Positions 7,329-15,433 of a DNA stretch of 55,478 nt are shown here, piece by piece. The notes under the pieces are model-generated. The model searched no databases, had not been told where the DNA came from, and saw nothing but the letters and a program-made list of their open reading frames with translations. Numbering within the stretch: position 1 is the stretch's first letter; each line of letters begins with the position of its first letter. The translations under genes were made by a program, and so were the position numbers. Source of the DNA: Dorea sp. D27 (GTDB lineage Bacteria > Bacillota > Clostridia > Lachnospirales > Lachnospiraceae); NCBI RefSeq assembly GCF_001185345.1, contig NZ_KQ236743.1:80646-136123 (forward strand), written 5' to 3'.

Positions 7329-7496
7329 ATGCAAGGTTTTATTGATGCAATGGGGTATGAAGAGACGGATAAATTGGAAAATACACAGCCAATATCAAAT
7401 AGACGTGAAAAAGAGCAATATCCTAAATATATAAAATATATACCAACAGATAAGGTAAATACACTTCCCGCGGAAGAGGATGAAATTACAGCTTAG
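7329..7496 (+). pseudogene. Small hypothetical ORF, probably a gene remnant
   Basis: A 55-codon frame beginning MQGFIDAMGYEETDKLENTQ, with an acidic hydrophilic C terminus. There is no clear ribosome binding site. The frame is open upstream to about 7248 without a start codon, so it looks like the 3' end of a larger decayed gene. No family recognised. Confidence 0.3.
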
Positions 7497-7549
7497 ACAT
7501 AGATGTTGAATATAAAACTAAGTAACCCAAACAAAAGGAGGAAAACAAA

Positions 7550-8113
7550 ATGGCATTATTTGACAAAGCACTTAAGACGGCCAAAAACATTGGCAATTCG
7601 GTAGCAAATTCAGCAGTTAACGCAGGTTCTAACGCAGGAGTTGCCGTCCAGGAACAGTCAGAACTTGCAGGATTAAAAATGCAGGTGAACGTAATCGAGG
7701 AAGAGCTGAACTCAGCATACGCTCAAATTGGGAGAAAGTATGTAGAATACGTCATTGAAACGCAGGAAATGCCTCAAGTTGACGTATCAGATACTTTGCG
7801 GATGGCAGAATCTAAACTGGAAAAGCGTAAGGAACTGGAAAAACAAATTATAGAGTTGGAAAAGCGGATTAAGCAGAAGAATCTTCTCCGGGAAAAAGAG
7901 CAGGCAGAAGAAGAATTCCGTAATGAGAAACAAAAACTTGACAGGGCTTTATCTATGGAGGTACTTACACAGGATGATTACAACAAAAAACTCGCAACTG
8001 CTCAGAAGAAAGTGGACAACTTTGAGGAAATCAGAAGAACTGAACAGCAATTCGATATGGGGCTTATTACAAGGGAAGAAAAGGAAGCCAAAATCAAGAC
8101 ATTAACAGAGTAG
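7550..8113 (+). CDS. Coiled-coil protein with a short C-terminal SHOCT-like segment
   Basis: A 187-residue soluble protein. Residues 1-35 are small and Ala/Asn-rich, residues ~40-130 form a long charged coiled coil, and the last ~45 residues hold two short helical motifs (LTQDDYNKKL and LITREEKEAKI). These resemble SHOCT-type oligomerisation motifs. A strong AAAGGAGG site precedes the start. The 3' half of this gene is duplicated at 11256-11522 as a remnant, so the locus has been rearranged. Function unknown; such proteins are often assembly or scaffold factors. Confidence 0.75.
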   Translation: MALFDKALKTAKNIGNSVANSAVNAGSNAGVAVQEQSELAGLKMQVNVIEEELNSAYAQIGRKYVEYVIETQEMPQVDVSDTLRMAESKLEKRKELEKQIIELEKRIKQKNLLREKEQAEEEFRNEKQKLDRALSMEVLTQDDYNKKLATAQKKVDNFEEIRRTEQQFDMGLITREEKEAKIKTLTE

Positions 8114-8174
8114 TCAGTAGATTTATTAGTAACATGATACTTTATCAGACATCTAATTTTTAATACATTTAATG

Positions 8175-8219
8175 ATAAGACCAGTATATGCAGAACATGT
8201 ATACTGGTCTTATTATTTT
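8175..8219 (+). terminator. Terminator after the coiled-coil gene
   Basis: ATAAGACCAGTATA (8175-8188) pairs perfectly with TATACTGGTCTTAT (8200-8213), a 14-bp stem followed by a T-rich tail. Confidence 0.8.
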
Positions 8220-8233
8220 GAAAGGGGGATTTT

Positions 8234-8350
8234 ATGAAGAATGGTAAACCATATTACTATTCTTCTATTTTTCTGATGGAAAAGCTGAATTGTTGGTTGA
8301 TAATGGAGGATTGTTTAACTGCAAGTGTACATTTTTTGCTAATAAACTAA
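8234..8350 (+). pseudogene. Possible frameshifted small gene
   Basis: A good ribosome site (AAAGGGGG) precedes an ATG that opens a 38-codon frame starting MKNGKPYYYSSIF. After about 13 codons the better-looking coding sequence continues in another frame (SDGKAELLVDNGGLF). This suggests a single-base frameshift in a small gene. No family recognised. Confidence 0.3.
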
Positions 8351-8425
8351 CAATATAGATATATTTATTGTCAATTACATTTCTGAGATGTTATCCTTGA
8401 ATCATTAATGAAAGAAGGCATGTAT

Positions 8426-9439
8426 ATGAAGATATTTATGATTGGCGGAACTGGATTGTTGGGGAGTGAGGCAGCAAAAGAATTGATTGCAAGAGGTCAT
8501 GAAGTAACAACGATTGCACGCGCCATCCCTCCATCCGATGGAGGACTGCCTCAGGAAATGAAGGTTGAGCAAGGGAATTATTTGGAAATGACAGAGGAAG
8601 AACTAAGAAAGAAATTTCAGGGGTATGACGGATTTATCTTTGCCGCAGGAATAGACGAACGTGTGATAAGCACTCCTCCAGTTTACGAATTGTATAAAAA
8701 GCACAATGTGTACCCGATACGTAAGCTGCTTAAGATTGCAAAGGGATGCGGTGTGAAGCACTCTGTCATCTGTGGCTCCTATCTTGCTTACTTAGCTAAG
8801 AAATGGCCGGAAAAAGAATTGACACGTTGGCATCCTTATATCCAAAGCCGGATTGATCAGGAGAATGCAGCTATGGAATATGCAGATGAGAATTTTGATG
8901 TGTCGGTGTTGGAGCTGCCGTATATTTTCGGAACACAGCCTGGCAGAAAACCAGTGTGGGTATTTCTGATAGAAACGATATCAAAGATGAAAAATGTAAC
9001 GCTTTATATAGATGGCGGTACGGCTGTGGTGACGGTGCGTCAGGTAGGGCAGGCCGTGGCCGGAGCCATGGAACGCAACAGAGGCGGACACTGCTACCCG
9101 GTTGGATATTATAATATGTCATGGAAGGATATGGTTGAGATAATGCAGAGATGCATGGGTCATACCAGCCAGAAATTGATTTACGTTCCTAGGCATAGGT
9201 GTGTTGTGGAAAGCGAAAAGCTGATGGCAAAACAGAAAAGTAAAAATTTAGAAAGTGGAATGGATGCAGTAAAATTAGCTGACGTGCAATACGATAAAGC
9301 ATATATTGACAAAGCCGAGGGAAGTGATTTCCTTGGAGTGACAGAAGATGATATCGACAAGGCAATTGCTGAATCTGTAAAATCATGTATGGACTTTATA
9401 AACAATAAGGTTGAAATGAAAGAAATGAAGGCGGACTAA
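8426..9439 (+). CDS. NAD(P)-dependent epimerase/dehydratase family protein (extended SDR)
   Basis: A 337-residue extended short-chain dehydrogenase. The N terminus MKIFMIGGTGLLGSEAAKEL holds the GGTGxLG nucleotide loop. The middle segment SVICGSYLAYLAKKWPEK lies where the family carries its catalytic Ser/Tyr, but a classic YxxxK is not clearly present, so this may be a non-classical reductase or an isoflavone-reductase-like sensor. C-terminal sequence from ~280 is helical and Lys/Glu-rich. Two in-frame ATGs lie upstream; I chose the third because AAGAAGG sits 7 bases before it. Substrate unknown. Confidence 0.75.
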   Translation: MKIFMIGGTGLLGSEAAKELIARGHEVTTIARAIPPSDGGLPQEMKVEQGNYLEMTEEELRKKFQGYDGFIFAAGIDERVISTPPVYELYKKHNVYPIRKLLKIAKGCGVKHSVICGSYLAYLAKKWPEKELTRWHPYIQSRIDQENAAMEYADENFDVSVLELPYIFGTQPGRKPVWVFLIETISKMKNVTLYIDGGTAVVTVRQVGQAVAGAMERNRGGHCYPVGYYNMSWKDMVEIMQRCMGHTSQKLIYVPRHRCVVESEKLMAKQKSKNLESGMDAVKLADVQYDKAYIDKAEGSDFLGVTEDDIDKAIAESVKSCMDFINNKVEMKEMKAD

Positions 9440-9739
9440 TCATAGGAGAGCGCTTCTATGAGGCATAATATAAGGATGATTATCTTGATATAAAGCAGCT
9501 AATACAAGGTTTGGTTGGTACAGGAGAAGCGGAATGAATGTGGTGAACTTTATCATCAGTCCAGAATTGCTTGAAACACATATGCAGAAAGGAATAAAAG
9601 GGTATGCAGAGTTGTGGAAGTCTCTCATGCCTTTTTGCTTGTACATGTTATAAAATCGAATTATACTGTGAGTAGCGGTAGTTAAACAAATTATCAATGG
9701 CTGTAATAATGGAATTAGTGGAAAAGGTGACAAAGCATT
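9440..9739 (+). pseudogene. Remnants of a decayed gene
   Basis: Two short frames look like coding sequence in different registers. One reads YKDDYLDIKQLIQGLVGTGEAE (to ~9536) and the other starts with ATG at 9534 and runs MNVVNFIISPELLETHMQKG to a stop at 9653. Neither is complete and no family is recognised. The rest of this 300-base gap holds no other signal. Confidence 0.3.
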
Positions 9740-10219
9740 ATGGAATATGTAAAAGCGACTGAAAAAGACATAGATCAAATCTCAATGATAGTGCAAGATA
9801 CAATACGGGACGTTTACCCGAAATACTATCCAAAAGAAGTTGTTGACTTTTTTTGTGAACTTCATTGCAAAAAAAATATATCTAAGGATATAAAAAATGG
9901 TTTAGTTGGCATGTTGCGAAACGATAATATGATTGTGGGAACAGGCTGTTATAAGGATAACCATATTACAAGGGTATATGTAAAACCAGAATTCCAAGGT
10001 AAAGGCTACGGAAGTTTCATTATGCAATGTTTAGAGAATCAAATCAGTTTACAATACGATACGGTTTATTTAGATGCCTCATTGCCAGCAAGTCATTTAT
10101 ATGAAAAAAGAGGGTATCGAACTATAAAGCATGAGAGATTGAACGTAGAAAAAGGAAGAATACTTGTATATGAAGTTATGATGAAATTGTTGCGGAATAT
10201 TTCAATGGTTAATATGTGA
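9740..10219 (+). CDS. GNAT family N-acetyltransferase
   Basis: A 159-residue acetyl-CoA dependent acetyltransferase. The acetyl-CoA loop (motif A) is VKPEFQGKGYGSFIMQCLE, matching Q/RxxGxG/A. Motif B contains the usual YLDASLPASHLYEKRGYR segment, with the Tyr general acid near the end. The N terminus begins with the typical YVKATEKDIDQI strand-helix. Substrate unknown; such single genes modify small amines or protein N termini. Codon use is AT-rich, like the surrounding accessory stretch. Confidence 0.85.
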   Translation: MEYVKATEKDIDQISMIVQDTIRDVYPKYYPKEVVDFFCELHCKKNISKDIKNGLVGMLRNDNMIVGTGCYKDNHITRVYVKPEFQGKGYGSFIMQCLENQISLQYDTVYLDASLPASHLYEKRGYRTIKHERLNVEKGRILVYEVMMKLLRNISMVNM

Positions 10220-10277
10220 TATACGTACTTTACTTATTATATAATTATCTGCATTGTCCCGCCATGTCCCAGCCACA

Positions 10278-10300
10278 TTTGATAGAATACAGTTATCAAA
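10278..10300. promoter_or_regulatory. Inverted repeat upstream of the collagen-like gene
   Basis: TTTGATA-N9-TATCAAA, a perfect 7-bp inverted repeat just before the AAAGGAGGG ribosome site. It may be a repressor operator or an mRNA hairpin near the start. Confidence 0.4.
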
Positions 10301-10319
10301 TAAAAGGAGGGAACAATAA

Positions 10320-11243
10320 ATGAGTAATAGTAAATTTGTTTTTGAAGTCTATGTAGGTGCAAATGGTAACTGGTATATTAACGATACTGATACCGGTGCA
10401 AAAGCGCAGGGGGAGGATGGCATTACTCCACACATTGGTACTAATGGCAACTGGTTTATCGGTAACGTGGATACCCAAGTGCTGGCGCAGGGCCCACAGG
10501 GCTTGACGGGGCCTCAGGGCCCAACGGGTGTAACTGGTCCACAGGGAGCAATGGGGCCGAAAGGTGATACCGGGGCGGCTGGTCCACAGGGACAGACCGG
10601 TGCAACAGGCCCGAAGGGCGATACGGGTGCGGCTGGATTACAAGGCCCACAGGGAATCCAGGGGCCAAAAGGTGACAAAGGAGACCCGGGCCCGGCAGGC
10701 CCGGTGAATATCGCAAACAACCTTGAAACGATAGAAGAAGGAAGTGCCCTTGATGCTAGGCAGGGGAAACTGCTCGATGAAAAGATTAGTCAGGTAGTAT
10801 CAGATTTTTCTACCATTTCACCTAATGTTCAAAAGCTATTCCTTTTAATGCATCCAGTTGGAAGCATAGTAATACAAACAGCCCAAAAAAATCCAGGTGA
10901 TTTGTTCGGTGGTACATGGTCTGCATGGGGAAAGGGAAGAGTACCAGTAGGATTGGATGAAAAGCAGATAGAGTTTAACGCTATAGAAAAAGCCGGAGGA
11001 GAGAAATCACACGTACTGGCTACTAATGAGCTCCCTTATCATAATCACCCTATTGTTAATAAACGATACGCGACTACTTTTTCTACCGGCGGTACCGGTT
11101 ATGGTCCGAGTCAAACATCAGGGGATAGAAGCTGGACAAATATATCAGACGAAGATATATCGACAGCATTTGTAGGAAACAATGTGCCACACAACAATTT
11201 ACAACCTTATATTACTTGTTATATGTGGAAGAGGATAGCATAA
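10320..11243 (+). CDS. Collagen-like protein with phage tail-fibre type C-terminal domain
   Basis: A 307-residue protein in three parts. Residues ~1-55 hold two copies of a Gx[14 protein letters not shown] motif with ITPHIG, as in phage or surface-fibre shafts. Residues ~59-128 are an uninterrupted run of Gly-X-Y triplets ([13 protein letters not shown]...) expected to form a collagen triple helix. Residues ~170-307 resemble a tail-collar/fibre tip: [21 protein letters not shown], and the C-terminal [14 protein letters not shown]. No other phage genes are nearby. It may be a captured fibre used on the cell or spore surface, or a relic of a prophage. No signal peptide is present. Confidence 0.85.
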   Translation: MSNSKFVFEVYVGANGNWYINDTDTGAKAQGEDGITPHIGTNGNWFIGNVDTQVLAQGPQGLTGPQGPTGVTGPQGAMGPKGDTGAAGPQGQTGATGPKGDTGAAGLQGPQGIQGPKGDKGDPGPAGPVNIANNLETIEEGSALDARQGKLLDEKISQVVSDFSTISPNVQKLFLLMHPVGSIVIQTAQKNPGDLFGGTWSAWGKGRVPVGLDEKQIEFNAIEKAGGEKSHVLATNELPYHNHPIVNKRYATTFSTGGTGYGPSQTSGDRSWTNISDEDISTAFVGNNVPHNNLQPYITCYMWKRIA

Positions 11244-11255
11244 CAATAACAAAGG

Positions 11256-11522
11256 ATAACTGAATTAGAAAAGCAGATTAAGCAAAAGAATCTTCTTCGG
11301 GACAAGGCACTGGCAGAAGAAGAATTCCGTAACCAAAAGCAGAAAATGGACCAGGCACTTTCTATGGAGGTTCTGACCCAGGAAGAATACACGTCTAAAT
11401 TAGCAATGCTACAAATGAGATTGGATAATTTTGAAGAAATCAGGAGAGCCGAACAGCAATTTTACATGGGACTCATCACAAGAGAAGAAAATGAGGGAAA
11501 AATCAAAGCATTGACTGAATAA
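11256..11522 (+). pseudogene. 3' remnant of a duplicate of the coiled-coil gene at 7550
   Basis: This 88-codon open segment has no start codon. Its product matches the C-terminal half of the protein encoded at 7550-8113 closely (for example AEEEFRNQKQKMDQALSMEV against AEEEFRNEKQKLDRALSMEV, and GLITREENEGKIKALTE against GLITREEKEAKIKTLTE). Homology begins sharply 12 bases after the collagen gene's stop codon. The two copies bracket about 3.1 kb, consistent with insertion into, or duplication around, an ancestral gene. Confidence 0.8.
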
Positions 11523-11531
11523 GGATATAGT

Positions 11532-11572
11532 AAAAAGCTGACCTGCAATAGTTAAAGCATGTCAGCTTTTCT
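11532..11572. terminator. Bidirectional terminator between converging genes
   Basis: AAAAGCTGAC...GC pairs with GC...GTCAGCTTTT, with one interruption, flanked by A and T runs. Confidence 0.7.
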
Positions 11573-11584
11573 GTTGTCTTATAA

Positions 11585-12052
11585 TCAAGAATTCATTTTA
11601 AATATAAAAAAATTAAGCAGGGCGGCGAATATGCACCATAATAGATAGGGGATTTGCAGATATGCTGCCCAAGGGCTTATCTTGTAGAATTCCCGAATCA
11701 TCATATATATAAGTACAATTAATACTACAAGCCATATCAGTGCGAATAAGTAAAGATTAAATCTGAAGAAAATAATACTCCAGCAAAAGTTGAAGAATAA
11801 TTGAAGTATATATATTTTCAGAGCCTTGCCACTAGCAGGGTTATTTGAATTATATATTATGTACGATGAGATTCCCATTAAGACGTATAGAATCGTCCAA
11901 ACTATCGGGAATACATACGCCGGAGGGCTGAAGTCGGGTTTGGTGATAGAAGAATACGTTGTCATGCTTCTGCTTAATAAAGCAGATAAAGACCCTGCTG
12001 CAAGAGGAATAAGAATAGAAATGATCAATGGGCTTCTACTTTTTTCATTCAT
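11585..12052 (-). CDS. tspO: TspO/MBR family membrane protein
   Basis: A 155-residue integral membrane protein with five predicted helices. The family fingerprint is clear: KPDFSPPAYVFPIVWTILY (PxFxPPxWxFxxVWxxLY), MGISSYIIY in helix 2, FNFCWSIIFF in helix 3 and the terminal NFFIFKMN. TspO proteins bind porphyrins and related ligands and are linked to stress responses. The family's Trp content is partly replaced by Phe and Tyr. It is a single gene divergent from nothing obvious. The role in this anaerobe is unknown. Confidence 0.92.
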   Translation of the reverse strand: MNEKSRSPLIISILIPLAAGSLSALLSRSMTTYSSITKPDFSPPAYVFPIVWTILYVLMGISSYIIYNSNNPASGKALKIYILQLFFNFCWSIIFFRFNLYLFALIWLVVLIVLIYMMIREFYKISPWAAYLQIPYLLWCIFAALLNFFIFKMNS

Positions 12053-12174
12053 ATTGTCACATTTTCCTTGCTTTACTAAAATTTTATGCAGCCTTTATAG
12101 AGAGTATGTTTAAATACAACAAAAGATGCTGCTGGTATGAGACGACCTTCAAATGTATATAGCCGCAGAAAGGA

Positions 12175-12196
12175 AAAAGGCCCGCATAAGCGGGCT
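12175..12196 (-). terminator. Terminator of the first Spo0A_C gene
   Basis: On the minus strand GCCCGC-TTAT-GCGGGC is followed by CTTTTT. It overlaps the stop codon. Confidence 0.75.
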
Positions 12197-12524
12197 ACCC
12201 TTCCTGATACAAGTAATTGTAGAGAATGTCTATGAACTCTCCGTTTGCCGGTTTCTGCTTTAGCTCGTAGCCGGTAATGCTGATCAGAAGTTCCCGGTTA
12301 CCTTTATACCAGCAGTTTGAAATAGCAGTTCGGATACAATGCTCTACGTTGTCCCTTGAGGTACTGAAATGTGTCGCGATATCGATATACAGCGTCTTGT
12401 AGACGGACAGCAGATACTCGGTATTTGACATACACAGCTGCAGCGCGTACAGCAGAAAATGAAACCCTTTCAGTGTAGAACGTATCCCGAGCTTTAGCAA
12501 TAAAGCCCTTTGTTGTTTGACCAT
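12195..12524 (-). CDS. Free-standing Spo0A C-terminal (DNA-binding) domain protein, paralogue 1
   Basis: A 109-residue protein made only of a Spo0A_C-type six-helix DNA-binding domain. It matches the Spo0A effector pattern: LGIRSTLKGFHFLLYAL (Spo0A: GVPAHIKGYLYLREAI), YKTLYIDIATHFSTSRDNVEHCIRTAI (KVLYPDIAKKYNTTxSRVERAIRHAI), and the C-terminal KPANGEFIDILYNYL. The receiver domain is absent, so phosphorylation cannot control it directly. A paralogue of identical length lies at 16858, also on the minus strand. The start follows GAGGAGG. It may compete with or modulate Spo0A at 0A boxes, or control its own regulon. Confidence 0.88.
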   Translation of the reverse strand: MVKQQRALLLKLGIRSTLKGFHFLLYALQLCMSNTEYLLSVYKTLYIDIATHFSTSRDNVEHCIRTAISNCWYKGNRELLISITGYELKQKPANGEFIDILYNYLYQEG

Positions 12525-12589
12525 GGTGGCGCCCCCTCCTCACGACCTTACGGCTATATTGTAAGCATTTAGCCGCTGAAAAGAGAATC

Positions 12590-12655
12590 GTGGAAATAAA
12601 CGGATTATAATAGACTAAAATAATGTAAAATAGTCTAAAAATGACGATAACAGAA
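12590..12655 (-). promoter_or_regulatory. Promoter/operator region of Spo0A_C paralogue 1
   Basis: On the plus strand it contains TAGACTA (12611-12617) and TAGTCTA (12631-12637), an inverted repeat close to the one upstream of the hydroxyproline genes. GAAATAAAC-R-GAT and the TAGTC...TAAA...GACGA-AAC blocks also recur upstream of paralogue 2 (17282-17325). On the minus strand TATAAT-like sequence falls between them. Confidence 0.5.
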
Positions 12656-12971
12656 ATGTTACTACATATTAGATTCGGTTGATACGCGATAACAAAATAG
12701 ATCTGGGACCGGTAAACATAGCCGACAATCTTGATATCACAGTGGAGTGCTTCTTGTCAGTACATATGCAGGAATCCATATGTCAGCTTTTACATATTAC
12801 TAAAAAAGTATAGATTTAACAGATGTAAGCGAAGAGGGTCTGGAAACAGATCCTCTTTTATATTGTTTTAACAGTTATGTGAATTATTATTGATAAATAA
12901 TAGTGCATGTATTATTCTGGATACAAACTTGTTTTGATGGTACGATTGAAATAGCAGGAACAAGAGGTGAA
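12656..12971. other. Intergenic stretch with a terminator-like hairpin
   Basis: There is no gene here. AGAGGGTCTG-GAAA-CAGATCCTCT followed by TTTATATTG (12834-12861) is a clear stem-loop terminator on the plus strand. The gene it would end is not visible, so it may close a short untranslated transcript or a lost gene. Confidence 0.5.
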
Positions 12972-13084
12972 ATGATGAAGCTAAAACAGATTGTGTATAA
13001 GTAGTCGCTGACAGAACTTATCTGGAACAGAACCAGAAAGAGGAAGTCCGTACGTTGATGAATAAGCATATACAAAACGGCTAA
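12972..13084 (+). pseudogene. Small frameshifted gene remnant
   Basis: GAGGTGAA precedes an ATG opening MMKLKQIVYK and then a stop. The next codons in a shifted frame read VVADRTYLEQNQKEEVRTLM to a stop at 13084. Joined, they would make a plausible ~37-residue protein, so a frameshift is likely. Not recognised. Confidence 0.35.
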
Positions 13085-13145
13085 CCGGCTTATCTCGTAA
13101 ATAAGAAGGATAACTATTTATAAAAACAGAAAGGAAGGTTTAAAT

Positions 13146-14054
13146 ATGAAAGGAAAAGTAGTTGTAGTCGGACTGGGGCATTTAGGGGCGCATGTAATGC
13201 AGATGCTGGCGCTCAGAGGAATTGCAGATGAAGTTGTTGGGATTGATTACAATAAAGAGAAGGAGTATGGAGAAACCAGAGACCTGGCCGATATGGCGGC
13301 CTATCTTCCCAGACAGTGTAAGATTCGAAGTGGAAGCTACAGCGATTTAGAAGATGCAGAGGTATTGGTTATCACGGCCAGCGGCAGGATATGTGATGAA
13401 GACCGTCTGAAAGAACTGGATGGTTCCATAGCAGTCCTAGATAGGATTATCCCGGAAATACAGAAGAATCAGTTCTCCGGTATCGCGGTAGTGCTCACAA
13501 ACCCGTGTGATCTCGTTGCTTACTATCTCGACAGTAAGATTGATGCGGCAGTGATAGGTACAGGGACAGCACTTGATTCTGCACGTCTGCGGAGCAGGGT
13601 AGGGGAAGCTCTCGATATTGCCCCCTCCAGCATCGAAGGTTACTGTATCGGTGAGCACGGGGACAGCCAGACCGTAGTGTGGTCCCAGGTGAAAGCAGGT
13701 GGCAGAAACGTGGTTGGATTGCTGACGAGGGAGCAGATGGAAGAAATAGAACGGGATACGATAGAGGCGGGATGCAAGATTGCAGTCAGTAAGGGAAGTA
13801 CGGAATTCGGTATTGGAATGGCGGCGACCGAGCTGATTAAGGCCATATGCGGGGATGAAAACAGGGTCCTCCCTTGTTCTGTCAATCCAGAAGGGTATTA
13901 TGGTCAGGACGGCTGCTTCGCCAGCATACCGTGTATCGTGTCCAAGAATGGCGCCAGACCGCTGCCGGAGATGGACATGACAGAACAGGAAAAAGAACGG
14001 TTCCAGGCTAGCTGTGATATAATGAGAAAGATTATCCGGGAAAAGTTCGTCTAG
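13146..14054 (+). CDS. L-lactate/malate dehydrogenase family protein (2-hydroxyacid dehydrogenase)
   Basis: A 302-residue NAD-dependent dehydrogenase. The Rossmann loop is VGLGHLGAHV, the specificity/NAD segment VLTNPCDLVAYY, and the catalytic pair is visible: Asp/Arg in GTGTALDSARLR and His in GEHGDSQ (~residue 171). The mobile active-site loop reads ASGRICDEDR. True lactate dehydrogenases have GxxQKPGETR and malate enzymes PRKPGMxR, so this loop is shorter and unusual. The enzyme probably acts on another 2-oxoacid, in the manner of L-2-hydroxyisocaproate dehydrogenases. RBS AAGGAAGG lies just ahead of the start. It stands alone. Confidence 0.85.
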   Translation: MKGKVVVVGLGHLGAHVMQMLALRGIADEVVGIDYNKEKEYGETRDLADMAAYLPRQCKIRSGSYSDLEDAEVLVITASGRICDEDRLKELDGSIAVLDRIIPEIQKNQFSGIAVVLTNPCDLVAYYLDSKIDAAVIGTGTALDSARLRSRVGEALDIAPSSIEGYCIGEHGDSQTVVWSQVKAGGRNVVGLLTREQMEEIERDTIEAGCKIAVSKGSTEFGIGMAATELIKAICGDENRVLPCSVNPEGYYGQDGCFASIPCIVSKNGARPLPEMDMTEQEKERFQASCDIMRKIIREKFV

Positions 14055-14088
14055 AATACCCGTCTGATTCGGACGAATACATGCTTGA

Positions 14089-14377
14089 CTTTCCTGCGAG
14101 GAGGAGCTGGCATGTATACTTCAGGAGAAGGCTAAGCTTATTGAAAGCAATATTGCCAGGGAGAAGGAGCTCATACGAAAAATCAGCAAGAACATCATTC
14201 CCCAGAAGGACAGACAGGAGTATAATGAATATAGGATTGATACGGTAGTAATCGGTGAGCCATAACAGGAATGGTAATCACTTTAACTGCTATTATGGCG
14301 AGGCCTGCATGGAGATTGCTGATATCGAAGTATTTGATAAGGAGCAAGAAAATGGAACAGATTGTAAAGAACTTTAA
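14089..14377 (+). pseudogene. Frameshifted small gene ahead of the BtrH-like gene
   Basis: The first open part (from 14089, no start codon) encodes EELACILQEKAKLIESN... ending VVIGEP and a stop at 14263-14265. Skipping one base gives HNRNGNHFNCYYGEACMEIA, running to a stop at 14377. Together they form a continuous ~95-codon coding-like sequence that overlaps the next gene's start by 26 bases. A 5'-truncated, frameshifted gene is most likely. A +1 recoding site or a sequencing error is possible. Not recognised. Confidence 0.45.
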
Positions 14378-15401
14378 ACCACAGGGAGGAAAACACTGCA
14401 TCACGAATTCACTGAAGCAGATTTTCGCCTATTATGGATTCCCGATGTCAGAGGAGATGATGTTTGGGCTGGCGTCCGGCCTTTCATTTTTGTACATCAA
14501 CCAGTCCGCATCTCCTATGATAAATGGAAGGACGAAAGTATTTGAGTTTGAGAAAAAGCTGGCGGGACGTCTGAACGTTAAGATTGGATGTCGGTCCGGC
14601 AAAAAATATGACCGTATCTGTTCTGCGGCAAAGCGCATGATAGATACCGATAATCCGGTCTTAATCTATGTAGATATGCCTTATATGGGATATCTTGGCA
14701 TGGACCAGGACAGCCATTTTGGAGGACATGCGGTTGTCTTGTTCGGCTACGATGATGTGAGGAGGAAGTTCTGGATAAGCGACAGGGATAATCATGATCA
14801 TCCGATAAGGGTTCCGGCGGGACAGATAGCAGAAGATTATCATCTCGTTGATTACCTTGAGCTTGAAAAGGCGCGCAGCAGTTCATACAGGCCGTTTCCA
14901 GCCAACAACAAATACTTGACATTTGATTTCGGCGGTTATAAAAGACCAGGGAAAGAGGTATTGCGGGAAGCGATTGAAGAGACATGCCAGACGATGCTGA
15001 ATCCTCCGGCACAGCTTCTTGGAATAAACGGAATCATGAAGTTCTCAAAAGAAATATTAAAATGGGAGAAGTTCGATTCCGCAAAACTACGGCAGGCGGG
15101 AATCGTAAACTATTTCCAGATTGACGAGGCGGGCGGGACAGGGGGAGGCATCTTCCGCAACATGTATGGCCGTTTTCTGACAGAGGCCGCGCATATGTTA
15201 GAAAATGATGCGATTGCCCTTCTGGGCCAGGAGTTTATCCGTGTCTCTGAATTGTGGGATGATATTGCAGATGATTTGTGGCAGCTATCTCTCAAGGGAG
15301 ACACAGGACTGCTAGAGAAAATGTCACATTCAATCAAGCATATATATGATATTGAAAAAACTCTATATCAATCGCTTGATAAGGCCATCGGCAGTATATG
15401 A
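14352..15401 (+). CDS. BtrH N-terminal-like (DUF4872) cysteine-peptidase-fold protein
   Basis: A 349-residue protein. It opens FKPQGGKHCITNSLKQIFAYYG, the BtrH N-terminal signature with a candidate nucleophile Cys16, and has FGGHAVVLFGYDD (~residue 126) supplying the His of a papain-like dyad. BtrH in butirosin synthesis transfers an acyl side chain from a carrier protein to the aglycone. Relatives occur in natural-product clusters and as stand-alone genes like this one. The helical C-terminal half (~200-349) corresponds to DUF4872. GGAG lies 8 bases before the chosen start. Longer in-frame starts upstream overlap the broken gene and lack a site. Substrate unknown. Confidence 0.75.
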   Translation: MEQIVKNFKPQGGKHCITNSLKQIFAYYGFPMSEEMMFGLASGLSFLYINQSASPMINGRTKVFEFEKKLAGRLNVKIGCRSGKKYDRICSAAKRMIDTDNPVLIYVDMPYMGYLGMDQDSHFGGHAVVLFGYDDVRRKFWISDRDNHDHPIRVPAGQIAEDYHLVDYLELEKARSSSYRPFPANNKYLTFDFGGYKRPGKEVLREAIEETCQTMLNPPAQLLGINGIMKFSKEILKWEKFDSAKLRQAGIVNYFQIDEAGGTGGGIFRNMYGRFLTEAAHMLENDAIALLGQEFIRVSELWDDIADDLWQLSLKGDTGLLEKMSHSIKHIYDIEKTLYQSLDKAIGSI

Positions 15402-15433
15402 CTGCTCCATAACTGAAAGGCAGGGAGAGGAAT

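Noticed and set aside
10456..10720. Pro-rich open frames on the minus strand inside the collagen-like gene
   Set aside because: They are antisense shadows of the Gly-X-Y repeat; the Gly codons read as Pro on the other strand.
10500..10720. CRISPR-like short repeats
   Set aside because: The periodicity is 9 bases and encodes Gly-X-Y triplets. There are no spacers and no cas genes in the window.
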